The notes under the pieces were generated by a model. It saw nothing but the letters and a program-made list of their open reading frames with translations, did not search any database and was not told the DNA's origin. From the NCBI GenBank assembly GCA_002698785.1, contig PAAG01000031.1, positions 62,001 through 126,000 of the forward strand: a DNA stretch of 64,000 bases, written 5' to 3'. This DNA is from Verrucomicrobiales bacterium. GTDB taxonomy: Bacteria; Verrucomicrobiota; Verrucomicrobiia; Verrucomicrobiales; DEV007. The position numbers and the translations under genes were made by a program. Position 1 is the stretch's first letter. Each line of letters starts with the position of its first letter. Of the stretch, positions 28,001 through 36,482 are shown in pieces.

Positions 28001-28276
28001 ATGCGCGAAACCGCCTACGGTTTCGTAAGGGGGACCGCTGAAAACGTGGTGGCTGGCGGCGTAGCGAATGCCGTCGGGGAAAGAGCCGGAGTGAATAGTG
28101 GGAGTATGGCCGACGCTGCCCTTGGCGCAGTGACTAGCGCGGGTGTGAGTGTTGTCGATCCTACCCCTGGCAGTTTTGGCGATTTGATGAAGTCAATGAA
28201 TCGTATGGGTGGACCTACGGGAGTGTCGAGCCCCTCACTCATTCAGAAAGTGGATGCCGCGATACTGGGTGAGTGA
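25091..28276 (+). CDS. Large membrane-anchored vWA protein with transglutaminase-like N-terminus
   Basis: 1061 residues. An N-terminal membrane anchor (LIRLGIAVLIVILLLLLLRG) is followed by a transglutaminase-like segment near 95-130 (RVANCVDRARLLEALLKEMG, with a possible catalytic Cys) and a von Willebrand A domain from about 415 to 590, with the MIDAS motif DTSGS at about 418 and later LTDGED. vWA domains bind metal and partner proteins. The C-terminal third (YGYMAEGYEIAKGAS..., Gly/Ala-rich hydrophobic stretches) is unassigned. The ATG at 25091 follows an A/T-rich leader. Convergent with the EEP gene, only 6 bp away. The exact role is unknown; a surface or envelope-associated assembly function is an inference. 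Confidence 0.75.
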   Translation: MDRRKKLIRLGIAVLIVILLLLLLRGCGEKPPAEPDEDLLGILIELRDELEWPGITVETAAKNLETAEAAIDFVRNGTLFSAYPKSFADPDAVLRTRVANCVDRARLLEALLKEMGLETRVRSAGGFSTRPSEKYLGDLDRTVPAALQKLADYLDHDLSTTDAEFASLFEAFEEKAESMNGEVTEALEKIRELVPETFEGEAPELVYPKVNDWVWVEYRNAEEEEWVKAETTFTSNKITPGFSGNHTIASSETRIQIEGVRGDGSRVELMSWSGETAGRDAELFFLPADRKPEDLLNVSEPNEIWAWAPVLQIGGKTHRGKGFTPEGAVLSDVEGEPAVVLNQEGDLDFHTPKVETLTTASAMCGDGKRVRLRMHATTSEKPRWHAGHFSVTDNGMPVRGLRLESVRAEPRPVILVIDTSGSMTGGNRVQMAREAAKELVKLLGDEQKIAIVSHGWGNVSVSRELTPKREGDAKKTIDGLQFWGEQRILGSINKALELTDEPSYIVFLTDGEDTESDNQGYSDYLADTLQALKESDSLIFPIGIGEADSTQLSQFAEASGTDYMIADNTEDLPGLYSQLGRLLSGAIELSYAIPEDAEPGSKRNAIVRLEGFEGEAPANYTVNEGTPFGLVRIEMKVKGPPNLNANRTIADFSDGYDGWRMMTRTAVWTSPSFYPQHIVESRRVDNWIETLLMAEFIDGGDLDREQLGRSISFRHTHTINTMRIYHTALTGDGHFPMGPALWLSSESLRVEGENIVRRSRLDWPSSFDWPVAKDREAMVKSLLAVLASEGAAYNTDSVNVRLLSETKPLAVHKSEEEVDDKLPASLQRQLEKDNRVLITQGESPNAGWSIDLNQGAVYGYMAEGYEIAKGASLEEVAAEYRKIRSMLQLYSYLGGAGLSGTFNPAGGVFSALCSFFDQVVRMYCYSALMMNQVATAIETGGEDFDPEQAKKTAEKLCETSGDPEEFARNLMRETAYGFVRGTAENVVAGGVANAVGERAGVNSGSMADAALGAVTSAGVSVVDPTPGSFGDLMKSMNRMGGPTGVSSPSLIQKVDAAILGE

Positions 28277-28282
28277 CCAATT

Positions 28283-29170
28283 TTACTCGTCCGCGCCCTC
28301 GAGGAGAATCACGAGCGGGCGGTGGTCGCTGGCCTTTTCCCAATCCGCCCAATGGTGGATTCGTGATTTGTCAGGATCGACTTCTCTGCGAAGCGCTTTG
28401 CTGGCGAGGGCGAAATCAAAACGGGAATAGGCGTCGGCGTCATCCCAGAAGTGTGTCCAAGTCTGACCGTCGGTATCTTTCAGCCGGATTGCTTTGAGGT
28501 AAGTATCTTCGCCATAGGGGCCCTGGATGGTGCGGACGGCGGGTTGATTGCGTAGGGCATTGAGGTCGCCGGTGACGAGTAGGTTCGTCTCGGGAGCTGT
28601 CTGGAGAATGTCGTCGATGTATTTCCTGACGAGACGGGCTTCGTTGAGACGCATCAGGTTCTGATCGCCTTCAGGGACAGGCTGCTTGGATTTCAAATGC
28701 AGTCCGAGGCATCGAAGTTGGTAGTCGTCGGGTAGGTCGAGAGTTACATCCAGTATGCCCCGCTGAATGAGGAAGCGGTCGTTTCCGATGCGATAGGAGA
28801 GGGCGGTCTGGGAATTCGTTTCGAGAATGGGGTAGCGGGTGAGCAGGCCAAGATCCCGACCTTTGCCGTCGGCTGCCGGAATGTGTTCGGCATTTTCCAA
28901 ATGGAGGCCTTTCCCAGACAATCGAGCCTGGAGGTCTATGAGCGCATCTTTGCCGCCGAGTTCGGAAACCGATAGTATGTCCGGCTCCAGGGCAACGAGA
29001 GCATCGACGACGGCTGCGACCGAATCAGCAGGTTTGGGGCGGTCGGTGAGGAAGTAATTGTTCAGATTATAGGAAACACAGACAATTTCGTCATCGGCTC
29101 GGGAGGCGAGGGGACCGAGAAAGCACAAAAAAACCGCCAGGGTTACCCGGGCGGTTCTTTGGTAGGTCAT
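28283..29170 (-). CDS. Secreted endonuclease/exonuclease/phosphatase-family hydrolase
   Basis: 295 residues with a signal peptide (LAVFLCFLGPLASRA). The EEP fold motifs are in order: YNLNNYF, VSELGG (metal-binding Glu), LHLKSKQ (His), TGDLNALR (Asp/Asn), YSRFDFALAS and SDHRPL (catalytic His). EEP enzymes cleave phosphodiesters in DNA, RNA or phospholipid head groups; being exported, this one probably scavenges phosphate from external nucleic acid or lipids. The substrate is not predictable from sequence. It is convergent with the vWA gene. The gap to tatA upstream is 40 bp, so the two may share a transcript. Confidence 0.85.
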   Translation of the reverse strand: MTYQRTARVTLAVFLCFLGPLASRADDEIVCVSYNLNNYFLTDRPKPADSVAAVVDALVALEPDILSVSELGGKDALIDLQARLSGKGLHLENAEHIPAADGKGRDLGLLTRYPILETNSQTALSYRIGNDRFLIQRGILDVTLDLPDDYQLRCLGLHLKSKQPVPEGDQNLMRLNEARLVRKYIDDILQTAPETNLLVTGDLNALRNQPAVRTIQGPYGEDTYLKAIRLKDTDGQTWTHFWDDADAYSRFDFALASKALRREVDPDKSRIHHWADWEKASDHRPLVILLEGADE

Positions 29171-29210
29171 TACAACCTGTAAAGAGTATCAAAAGGGGAG
29201 GCCAGATTGA

Positions 29211-29465
29211 TCAGTCCTTGGGAGCGGAAGTCGTCGACTCTTTTGGCTTAGTCGTTTCGTCCCACTCACGCTTGCCTTCTTCTTCTCCAGCCTGGATTTC
29301 ACGTTCGAATTCAGTCTTTGCTTTTTTGAATTCGCCCATGCCTTTGCCCACACCACGTGCGAGTTCAGGGATTTTCTTGGCACCGAAAAGAAGGAGGACG
29401 ATCAGGAAGATGACGAGCATCTCCTGCATACCGGGGGCTCCAAATGCTAAATATGTTGTGTTCAC
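29211..29465 (-). CDS. tatA: Sec-independent protein translocase TatA
   Basis: 84 residues, normal for TatA/E. A short N-terminal segment and a membrane helix ([20 protein letters not shown]) carry the invariant FG hinge, followed by the amphipathic helix [20 protein letters not shown] and a charged tail. TatA forms the size-variable pore that lets folded proteins with twin-arginine signals, such as the DUF1501 protein in this window, cross the membrane. tatB and tatC are not nearby, so they must be elsewhere. Confidence 0.95.
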   Translation of the reverse strand: MNTTYLAFGAPGMQEMLVIFLIVLLLFGAKKIPELARGVGKGMGEFKKAKTEFEREIQAGEEEGKREWDETTKPKESTTSAPKD

Positions 29466-29537
29466 GCCTCAAGGTTATCCTTTTGGGCACTCCATTGCAA
29501 AAGGTATTTGCGGCCCTTTTCGTGTGGCCTGAATGCG

Positions 29538-30476
29538 CTATCCGGCGTTAGGATCGGGCTTTGGAGCGTTTTCGAGGATCGATTTGAGTCGCTTGATTTC
29601 CGCCTCATCTACCAGGTGCTTTTTTGCCGTCTGCAAGGCGAGTTCGATCTGGCCCGTGTTTTCGTAGAGTTTGACCAAAGCGACCCAGTCTTCTTGCGAC
29701 CAATCGTACTGGTGGGAGCCACCCGAAGAGAGGACGACGAGGGTTTCGTCGTATTTTTCGGCATCGACTCCGTAGCGAAGAATCCGCGAAGCGAATTGGC
29801 GATCGCCCACGCGACCGGTGCGGGCAAGCAGTTCCCAGGCTTCGTCAGGAGACCCGGTGGCCGCGAGGAGATCCGACTCAGAGAGGAGGAGAGAGTCAGA
29901 ATCTGGGAACACCTCGCGGCCGTCCCGGGTTATTTGGAGGGCCTGGGCTAATTTTCCGGCCTGTTCATGTGTCCGAACTGCGTTCAGGTACATGCCTTCG
30001 GTCGGGGAGGAGGAAACGGAAAGTTGCTCTCGCAACTCCCACAAGCCATTTGGATCTTCCTCGGGCTCGTCCGTCGTCGCAGCGGAAACTGGAGGCTCGG
30101 GAGCCTTTGTTTCCACCGGAACCGGCGGGTTGAGGGGCTCAGCCGGGTCCTGTTGCGGAACGGACTGAGCCTTTGGTGAGGAAGGTGGTTCGCCCTGCAA
30201 ACTGGTGGATTGCCCCGTTGCAGGTGAAATGGGATTCTGGTTGAACGGCTGCGCTGGCGGTTCGATCACACCCGAGACGGAAGGGGTGGAGAGAAAATAC
30301 TTTATGGTCATCCAGCCACCGGCGGCGGACGCAACCAGAAGGCCGAGGGTCATGAGAAAGCACACGAATTTCTTACCTCTCTGCGGCTTGGCAGCAAAGG
30401 ACTCACGCGAGACATTAGTCCGCGTCGATTCGGAATGCGAAGGTGGTACTTCGTCTGAGGAAGGAAAGGAACTCAT
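29538..30476 (-). CDS. Membrane-anchored proline-rich protein with TPR-like C-terminus
   Basis: 312 residues. A basic cytoplasmic N-terminus (1-35) precedes a membrane helix (KFVCFLMTLGLLVASAAGGW, about 36-55), a long Pro/Ser/Gln-rich linker (about 65-145) and a helical domain from 150 with TPR-like repeats (MYLNAVRTHEQAGKLAQALQ, LVKLYENTGQIELALQTAKK). This layout suits a periplasmic scaffold reaching across the envelope. No family recognised. The start ATG at 30474-30476 is divergent from the polyprenyl synthase gene, with a 238-bp A/T-rich intergenic region between. Confidence 0.6.
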   Translation of the reverse strand: MSSFPSSDEVPPSHSESTRTNVSRESFAAKPQRGKKFVCFLMTLGLLVASAAGGWMTIKYFLSTPSVSGVIEPPAQPFNQNPISPATGQSTSLQGEPPSSPKAQSVPQQDPAEPLNPPVPVETKAPEPPVSAATTDEPEEDPNGLWELREQLSVSSSPTEGMYLNAVRTHEQAGKLAQALQITRDGREVFPDSDSLLLSESDLLAATGSPDEAWELLARTGRVGDRQFASRILRYGVDAEKYDETLVVLSSGGSHQYDWSQEDWVALVKLYENTGQIELALQTAKKHLVDEAEIKRLKSILENAPKPDPNAG

Positions 30477-30670
30477 GACTGAGTGAGAGAATTATCTCAT
30501 ATAATTTTTACAAATGAAAATGAAAATTATAAAAAATGTGGAAAAGTTTGTCGCAAAAATGAGAAATGGGCAGGTTTGGCACTTCCAGATACAGGTTCGG
30601 CGTAGCCTGTGCTTAATCATGGGAGATCGTTGACTCTCAATTCGGTTCGAAGACGTAATCACACTCCGAA

Positions 30671-30676
30671 TTGACA
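30671..30676 (+). promoter_or_regulatory. Possible -35 box of the polyprenyl synthase gene
   Basis: TTGACA, 39 bp before ATG 30715. No good -10 hexamer follows at 16-18 bp (TTTTCAGTAG is the nearest), so this is weak. The same gap also holds A/T-rich sequence near 30496-30540 and an imperfect hairpin near 30592-30610. Confidence 0.25.
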
Positions 30677-30714
30677 TTTTCTCAGTAGCTTTTTCAGTAG
30701 GCGCACCCATCTCC

Positions 30715-31731
30715 ATGATATCCGAGACCTCAAGATCGACTTCGTCCGGCGAGCCGAATCTATCACCGTTTGCGTTCCTCAGACCGGAACTGGACCGTGT
30801 GGAAAAACTCATCCGCGCCCAGGCAGAGGACTTTGACCCTGCCGTAGAGCCTTACATTGGTTACATTCTCAACACTTCCGGAAAGCGGATTCGTCCGGCC
30901 CTGACGTTTCTTTCTGGCGGCTCGACGGGGGAAATCACCGACGATCACAGGAAGCTCGCCGTGATTCTGGAGCTCATTCACGTGGCCACGCTTATCCACG
31001 ACGACATCATCGACGGAGCGGAAATCCGCAGGCAGGCTCCTACGGCGAACGCGAAGTGGGGGAACGCACTCAGTGTGCTTCTCGGGGATTGTCTTTTTTC
31101 CCACGCGCTGATGCTGTCTACCGAGTTCGAAGATTCCATCATCGGTCGCAAGGTAGCCATCGCAGCGAATGAGGTCTGCAGTGGCGAGATCATTCAAACC
31201 CAGCGCAGGTTCGACCTCCAGTTGAGCCTCGAAGATTACTTCGACATTATCCGCAAGAAGACCGCTGCGCTCTTTGCCGCAGCGATGGAGCTCGGGGCAA
31301 GGTTGAATGGCCAGCCGGAATCTGTCTGCAGCACACTGCGCGAGTTTGGCGTCCATATCGGTACGGCCTACCAGATCTATGACGATTGTATCGATTTGAT
31401 TGGCGAAGAGCAGGAATACGGAAAGACGCTGCGAACTGATCTGAATAAAGGAAAACTGACCCTTCCGATTCTCAACCTGCTCTCCAGTGCCAACGAGAAG
31501 CAGAGAGAAAAGCTCCATCGGCTCCTCATTCAGAAAGAGCCAATCGATATCTCAGTCCTCGCAAACATCGCTGATTACGTGGGTTCGATCGAGGCCGCAG
31601 TCGATAAAGGTCAGGAGCTTGTCGAGGCAGGACGGAAATGCCTGGAGGTGCTCGATGATTCCGATCATAAGGAAGCACTTCACGGAATTACCGATTTTCT
31701 CTCCGTTCTGCTCGAAGGATGTCGTCAGTAA
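30715..31731 (+). CDS. ispB: Long-chain polyprenyl diphosphate synthase
   Basis: 338 residues. Both Asp-rich motifs are intact: HDDIIDG (Asp96, Asp97, Asp100) and YDDCIDL (223-227), with GKRIRP at about 56-61 for IPP binding. The residue five before the first motif is Ala91, small, as in synthases that make long chains (C35-C50) for the quinone tail, rather than FPP or GGPP. Product length cannot be fixed from sequence alone. Start ATG 30715 gives a non-conserved 20-residue extension; a later start is possible. The gene appears monocistronic; a sigma-54-type promoter for the next gene lies downstream. Confidence 0.9.
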   Translation: MISETSRSTSSGEPNLSPFAFLRPELDRVEKLIRAQAEDFDPAVEPYIGYILNTSGKRIRPALTFLSGGSTGEITDDHRKLAVILELIHVATLIHDDIIDGAEIRRQAPTANAKWGNALSVLLGDCLFSHALMLSTEFEDSIIGRKVAIAANEVCSGEIIQTQRRFDLQLSLEDYFDIIRKKTAALFAAAMELGARLNGQPESVCSTLREFGVHIGTAYQIYDDCIDLIGEEQEYGKTLRTDLNKGKLTLPILNLLSSANEKQREKLHRLLIQKEPIDISVLANIADYVGSIEAAVDKGQELVEAGRKCLEVLDDSDHKEALHGITDFLSVLLEGCRQ

Positions 31732-31772
31732 ACGTCCCTTTTTTACTCAAATCGGTGAAAATCAGGGGATTA

Positions 31773-31798
31773 TGCGACGAAGTTGTCATTTCGTCGCA
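31773..31798 (+). promoter_or_regulatory. Perfect inverted repeat upstream of the glutamine synthetase promoter
   Basis: Arms TGCGACGAA (31773-31781) and TTCGTCGCA (31790-31798) with 8 bp between. No T-run follows, so it is not a terminator of the preceding gene. It ends 15 bp before the sigma-54-type promoter and may bind an activator of NtrC type or another nitrogen regulator. Confidence 0.55.
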
Positions 31799-31813
31799 GT
31801 CTGCATTGACAAA

Positions 31814-31829
31814 TGGCATGGCGCTTGCT
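31814..31829 (+). promoter_or_regulatory. Sigma-54-type promoter of the glutamine synthetase gene
   Basis: TGGCATGGCGCTTGCT fits the -24/-12 consensus TGGCAC-N5-TTGCT with one mismatch; the invariant GG (31815-31816) and GC (31827-31828) are exactly 10 bp apart. The expected start of transcription is near 31840, leaving a leader of about 96 bases before ATG 31936. Nitrogen control by RpoN is typical of glutamine synthetase genes. Confidence 0.7.
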
Positions 31830-31935
31830 TCGCTCAGAAATTGGTTATTCAACCCGTTGCCCTCACAGTGTCCGCAGGACGCCCCTAAAAATGCGTGGGC
31901 TTCGAATCTAACATACTAAAAGACAAATAGTTCAA

Positions 31936-32952
<1,017 letters not shown>

Positions 32953-32999
32953 TACATCTTCCGGCTTCGTACTGGATACGAATTGCCATTGTCGAAAGG

Positions 33000-33029
33000 C
33001 GCCGTGGTCTCCGGATCACGGCGTTTTTT
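33000..33029 (+). terminator. Rho-independent terminator of glnII
   Basis: CGCCGTG (33000-33006), a 10-base loop, CACGGCG (33017-33023), then TTTTTT (33024-33029). It lies 48 bp after the glnII stop codon, before a convergent gene. Confidence 0.9.
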
Positions 33030-33038
33030 CGTGCCCAA

Positions 33039-33548
33039 TCAGGAGCGCAGCTCAGAGGGCTTTCTGTCCTGATCTTCGAGGTGGCGGATGATCCGGTCGT
33101 CCAGCGTCACCTTCCGTCCTTTCGCCTTTCTGGCCAGCTTCTTTGCATTCTCCGGTTCGTCGAAGATCTCCAGGTAGAGCCAGATCGATTTTTCATATGC
33201 TTCCGCTGTGTCCGGATAGTGCTTCAGGATCTTGGTGTACTCTTCGAGGGCTTCTCGATATCTCTCCTGGTTGATGTAGTAGGCAGGGAGTTTGAGATTC
33301 AGTGTTGGCTTGGCCAGTTTCCCGCCAGGGAAAAAGATCAAGTCGATCAGAAGAAGAAAGGGTCTGGTCGCGATGTGGAAAATCGTTTTCCAGAACATAA
33401 TCGCTCCCAGAAGGAAAAAGGGGACGCCTATCAGCAGCCAGGATATTTCCCCCGAATCGGCGCACTTGTTGAGGAACCATCCTGCGACAGCAAAGAACAA
33501 TACCCCCAGAGACCAGCGGAATAGCGTGCTGATGACTTCGGCCTTCAT
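33039..33548 (-). CDS. Membrane protein with a cytoplasmic TPR-like tail
   Basis: 169 residues with two membrane helices near the N-terminus (LGVLFFAVAGWFL, about 13-28, and WLLIGVPFFLLGAIMFW, about 37-54) and another hydrophobic stretch (FLLLIDLIFFPGG). The C-terminal 90 residues contain a TPR-like repeat (AYYINQERYREALEEYTKIL) and a charged end. No family recognised. ATG 33546-33548 (MKAEVISTLFRW) has no strong ribosome site. Transcribed toward glnII, separated from it by the terminator. Confidence 0.65.
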   Translation of the reverse strand: MKAEVISTLFRWSLGVLFFAVAGWFLNKCADSGEISWLLIGVPFFLLGAIMFWKTIFHIATRPFLLLIDLIFFPGGKLAKPTLNLKLPAYYINQERYREALEEYTKILKHYPDTAEAYEKSIWLYLEIFDEPENAKKLARKAKGRKVTLDDRIIRHLEDQDRKPSELRS

Positions 33549-33656
33549 TTCTCCAATCTACTCCTCCCTCGGGAGAATGGGGAGGAAAATCAGCTGAGGG
33601 AGGAAAATTGAATTGGCGATTCCCCGCCCTTTACAAGAACGGTGAGGACAGGTTCA

Positions 33657-34619
33657 ATGCGCGGTATCATGATTCGATCTTTCAGCCTTTCCTTTTTTGC
33701 TCTTTGCCTGCTTGGTGCCACTCTGGCTCAGGCCAAACCACCCAAAGTCGCTGTGCCGGTCTGGACAGACCCGAAGAAGGCTGCGGCAGCCCATCCCGAC
33801 TTCAAGATCCAGGGAGAGTATTCGGGCGAGATCGATGGGAAAAAGGTAGGGGTGCAGGTCGCAGCTCTGGATAATGATGAATTCCATGTGCTCACTTACG
33901 ACGGCGGGCTTCCCGGAGCGGGTTGGGATTCTTCGAAGATCAAGGCGGAGAAGCTGGTTCGCAGTTCCGCACAGACCCTCACCGAAGATCTCAAGAAAGT
34001 GAACCGCAAGAGCGATACGCTAGGTAAAAAAGCGCCAGAGGGTGCAATCGTTCTCTTCGATGGGGAGAAGACCGAATACATCGAAGGCACGGTAAAGGAC
34101 GGCTTTTTCTGGTCGGGTGGAAAGACCACCCAGCCGGTCGGCGATTTCCACATGCATGCGGAGTTTCGCCTCGCCTACAAACCAGGCCGTCCTCTCAGTA
34201 GCCAGGATCGTGGAAACAGCGGACTCTACATTTTCGACAACTACGAGATCCAGATCATCGATACCTTCGGGCTGGATTTCGATGCGGCGAACAACGCGAT
34301 TCCCACCGAATCATTGAGCACGCAGTGGTGCGGCTGTTTCTACAAGTTCAAGGAGCCTGATGTGCCTATGGCATTCCCTCCGTTAGCCTGGCAGACTTAT
34401 GATATCGATTTCACCGCACCTCGGTTCATAGATGGGGAGAAAGTGGTAAACGCCCGCATCACCGTCCGGCACAATGGTGTCGTGATTCATGACGATGTCG
34501 AGATGGCTACTGGAACAGGAGCCGGAGCGAAGCGTCCTGAGAAAGAGAAAGGGCTCATTATCTTTCAGGATCACGGAAACCCTGTCGCATTTCGCAACCT
34601 CTGGTTGGTCGAGAAATAG
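33657..34619 (+). CDS. Secreted DUF1080 (3-keto-disaccharide hydrolase-like) protein
   Basis: 320 residues from ATG 33657; GGTGAGG at about 33641-33647 precedes it, and an ATG at 33669 (MIRSFSLSF) is also possible. Signal peptide ends at about TLAQA. The C-terminal 190 residues carry the DUF1080 concanavalin-like fold with SSQDRGNSGLYIFDNYEIQI, the family hallmark, and DFTAPRF. DUF1080 enzymes act on 3-keto-glycosides in sugar breakdown; members without direct evidence may only bind carbohydrate. The N-terminal 100 residues are a separate beta domain (DFKIQGEYSGEIDGKKVGVQ). The flavoprotein gene starts 5 bp after its stop, so the two are likely cotranscribed. Confidence 0.85.
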   Translation: MRGIMIRSFSLSFFALCLLGATLAQAKPPKVAVPVWTDPKKAAAAHPDFKIQGEYSGEIDGKKVGVQVAALDNDEFHVLTYDGGLPGAGWDSSKIKAEKLVRSSAQTLTEDLKKVNRKSDTLGKKAPEGAIVLFDGEKTEYIEGTVKDGFFWSGGKTTQPVGDFHMHAEFRLAYKPGRPLSSQDRGNSGLYIFDNYEIQIIDTFGLDFDAANNAIPTESLSTQWCGCFYKFKEPDVPMAFPPLAWQTYDIDFTAPRFIDGEKVVNARITVRHNGVVIHDDVEMATGTGAGAKRPEKEKGLIIFQDHGNPVAFRNLWLVEK

Positions 34620-34624
34620 CCAAT

Positions 34625-35857
34625 ATGCCGGGGGAGGACTACGACTTTGTGGCCATCGGAGGTGGCGCTGCGGGATACTTTGGGGCGATCTCTTTTGCCG
34701 AGGCTGCTCCGGGCAGTCGCGTGGCGATCCTCGAAAAGAGCAGGGAGGTTCTTGGTAAGGTCAGGATCTCGGGCGGGGGACGCTGCAACGTTACTCACGC
34801 CTGCTTCGAGCCGAAGCCTCTCACCACACATTATCCGAGGGGAGAGAAAACTCTCATTGGCCCGTTCCATCGCTGGGCATCGGGAGACACGATCGATTGG
34901 TTCGCACAGAACGGTGTTGAACTGAAGACCGAGGAAGACGGTCGTATGTTTCCGACCACCGATCAGTCACAGACGATCATCGATTGCTTCACGCGTAGAG
35001 CGGAGGAGTTGGGAATCGAAGTCATCACCGGTATCGAGATTGATTCGATTGAGAAAAATGCGGAGCTTTGGCGTTTGATCCCGAAAGATGGTCCCGACAT
35101 TCGGGCTCAGTCTATACTTATAGCAACGGGCGGCATCCGAAATGGCGCGGGAGCTCGGCTCGCCGGGAGTGTGGGGCATACGATCATTCCGGCGGCACCA
35201 TCGCTTTTCACTTTCAAGATTCCGGATCGCAGATTAGAGGGGCTGTCAGGAATCTCGGTGGCTTCCGTTCTCGCTGCGATTCCCTCGAAGAAATTACGAT
35301 CGACTGGGCCTTGTCTGATTACACATTGGGGGCTCAGCGGTCCTGCGATTTTGCGGCTTTCCGCCTGGGGAGCGAGGGAGCTTGCAGAAAGTGACTACTC
35401 CTTCGAGGTCGTGATCAACTGGCTGGGGAAGGGAGGGGTTGAAGAGGCCGATGCCATGCTCTCTGCCGCACGCGAACAGCATCCGAAGAAAATGGTCATG
35501 TCAGGCCTTCCGGATACGGGAATACCGTCTCGACTCTGGCAGCGTCTCGCGGAAATGTCCGGGGTGGGGGAACAAATAACCTGGTCGAACCTGTCGAAAG
35601 ACGCACGACGGCGTTTCGCCAACGAGCTCACTACGGGAACCTACCGGGTGCAGGGCAAAAGCATGAACAAAGACGAATTCGTCACGGCAGGGGGAGTGAA
35701 GCTTTCCGAGGTGAATTTTAAAACGATGGAGAGTCGTCTGGCTCCTGGTCTGTATTTTGCCGGAGAAGTTCTCGACATCGACGGGATCACCGGCGGCTTC
35801 AATTTTCAGTCCGCCTGGACCACTGCACGCATTGCTGGAGAATCGGCAGCAGGATAG
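34625..35857 (+). CDS. HI0933-family flavoprotein (NAD(P)/FAD-dependent oxidoreductase)
   Basis: 410 residues, normal length. An N-terminal Rossmann motif (VAIGGGAAGYFGA) binds FAD, followed by the family signature SGGGRCNVTHAC and a C-terminal FAD segment (GLYFAGEVLDIDGITGGFNFQSAW). HI0933/BaiN proteins are flavin oxidoreductases whose substrates are mostly unknown. In this operon-like pair with a DUF1080 protein (5 bp gap), coupling to sugar oxidation is an inference only. Cytoplasmic. It is followed by a convergent small gene at 35870. Confidence 0.9.
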   Translation: MPGEDYDFVAIGGGAAGYFGAISFAEAAPGSRVAILEKSREVLGKVRISGGGRCNVTHACFEPKPLTTHYPRGEKTLIGPFHRWASGDTIDWFAQNGVELKTEEDGRMFPTTDQSQTIIDCFTRRAEELGIEVITGIEIDSIEKNAELWRLIPKDGPDIRAQSILIATGGIRNGAGARLAGSVGHTIIPAAPSLFTFKIPDRRLEGLSGISVASVLAAIPSKKLRSTGPCLITHWGLSGPAILRLSAWGARELAESDYSFEVVINWLGKGGVEEADAMLSAAREQHPKKMVMSGLPDTGIPSRLWQRLAEMSGVGEQITWSNLSKDARRRFANELTTGTYRVQGKSMNKDEFVTAGGVKLSEVNFKTMESRLAPGLYFAGEVLDIDGITGGFNFQSAWTTARIAGESAAG

Positions 35858-35869
35858 AGAAGCGCTTCG

Positions 35870-36367
35870 TCAGACAGGTGATTTCCACTTCTGGTGATCG
35901 ACGCGCTGCAGGTAGGGGAGGCCGTGCTCTTCAAACAGTTCCAGTATCTCATCAGAGATCCGTCTGCATTCAGCTTTGAGAGACCTCTCATTCAAGGGCA
36001 CAGAAGAGGTTGTAGCCTGAGGTTGCCAGACAATATCGTCCTGGCCTGCCACATAGAGCAGCGAAACGACATTCTCCCGTAAATCCATCGCAGCGCCCTC
36101 CAGATCGAATGCACGAAGGTCGGCCACTTCCCTGACGTTGCAGGCTGCGTTTCTGCTCCAGCCGATCCCGACTGTAAAGCCATCGCCCTTGGGAGTGCCC
36201 TGGAGCCTGAGAAAAAGGAAGATTCGGGACTTTCCTCTCTGGGTGAGAAGGGCGGCATTCTTCGACGTTTCTCGACTTCGAGAGAAACCGTATTCACCGA
36301 GTTGGATTTGCAGGTTGTTGGCGACTTGCTGAATCAGGTGCATCTGGCGGAGGAAGGACTCCACCAA
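35870..36367 (-). CDS. Hypothetical soluble protein (DUF4304-like impression)
   Basis: 165 residues, no signal peptide (MVESFLRQMHLIQQVANNLQ). The start LGEYGFSRSRETSKNAALL, then GKSRIFLFLRLQGTPKGDGF and later GIGWSR, is alternating strand and helix, resembling small DUF4304-like proteins; this is a weak resemblance. The C-terminus LFEEHGLPYLQRVDHQKWKS is also typical for that type. It lies convergent to the flavoprotein gene with a 12-bp gap. Another minus frame overlaps but is less protein-like. Confidence 0.5.
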   Translation of the reverse strand: MVESFLRQMHLIQQVANNLQIQLGEYGFSRSRETSKNAALLTQRGKSRIFLFLRLQGTPKGDGFTVGIGWSRNAACNVREVADLRAFDLEGAAMDLRENVVSLLYVAGQDDIVWQPQATTSSVPLNERSLKAECRRISDEILELFEEHGLPYLQRVDHQKWKSPV

Positions 36368-36482
36368 TCACTCAAAACAGAAGAGGAACAACAAAAGAAT
36401 GCTCCGCTTATGCGGAAAACTTTTTTCCCTGCCAAAGCCCCAAAATTGATTGGGTCAAAGGCGCTGCCTGATGTTGAAAGCC

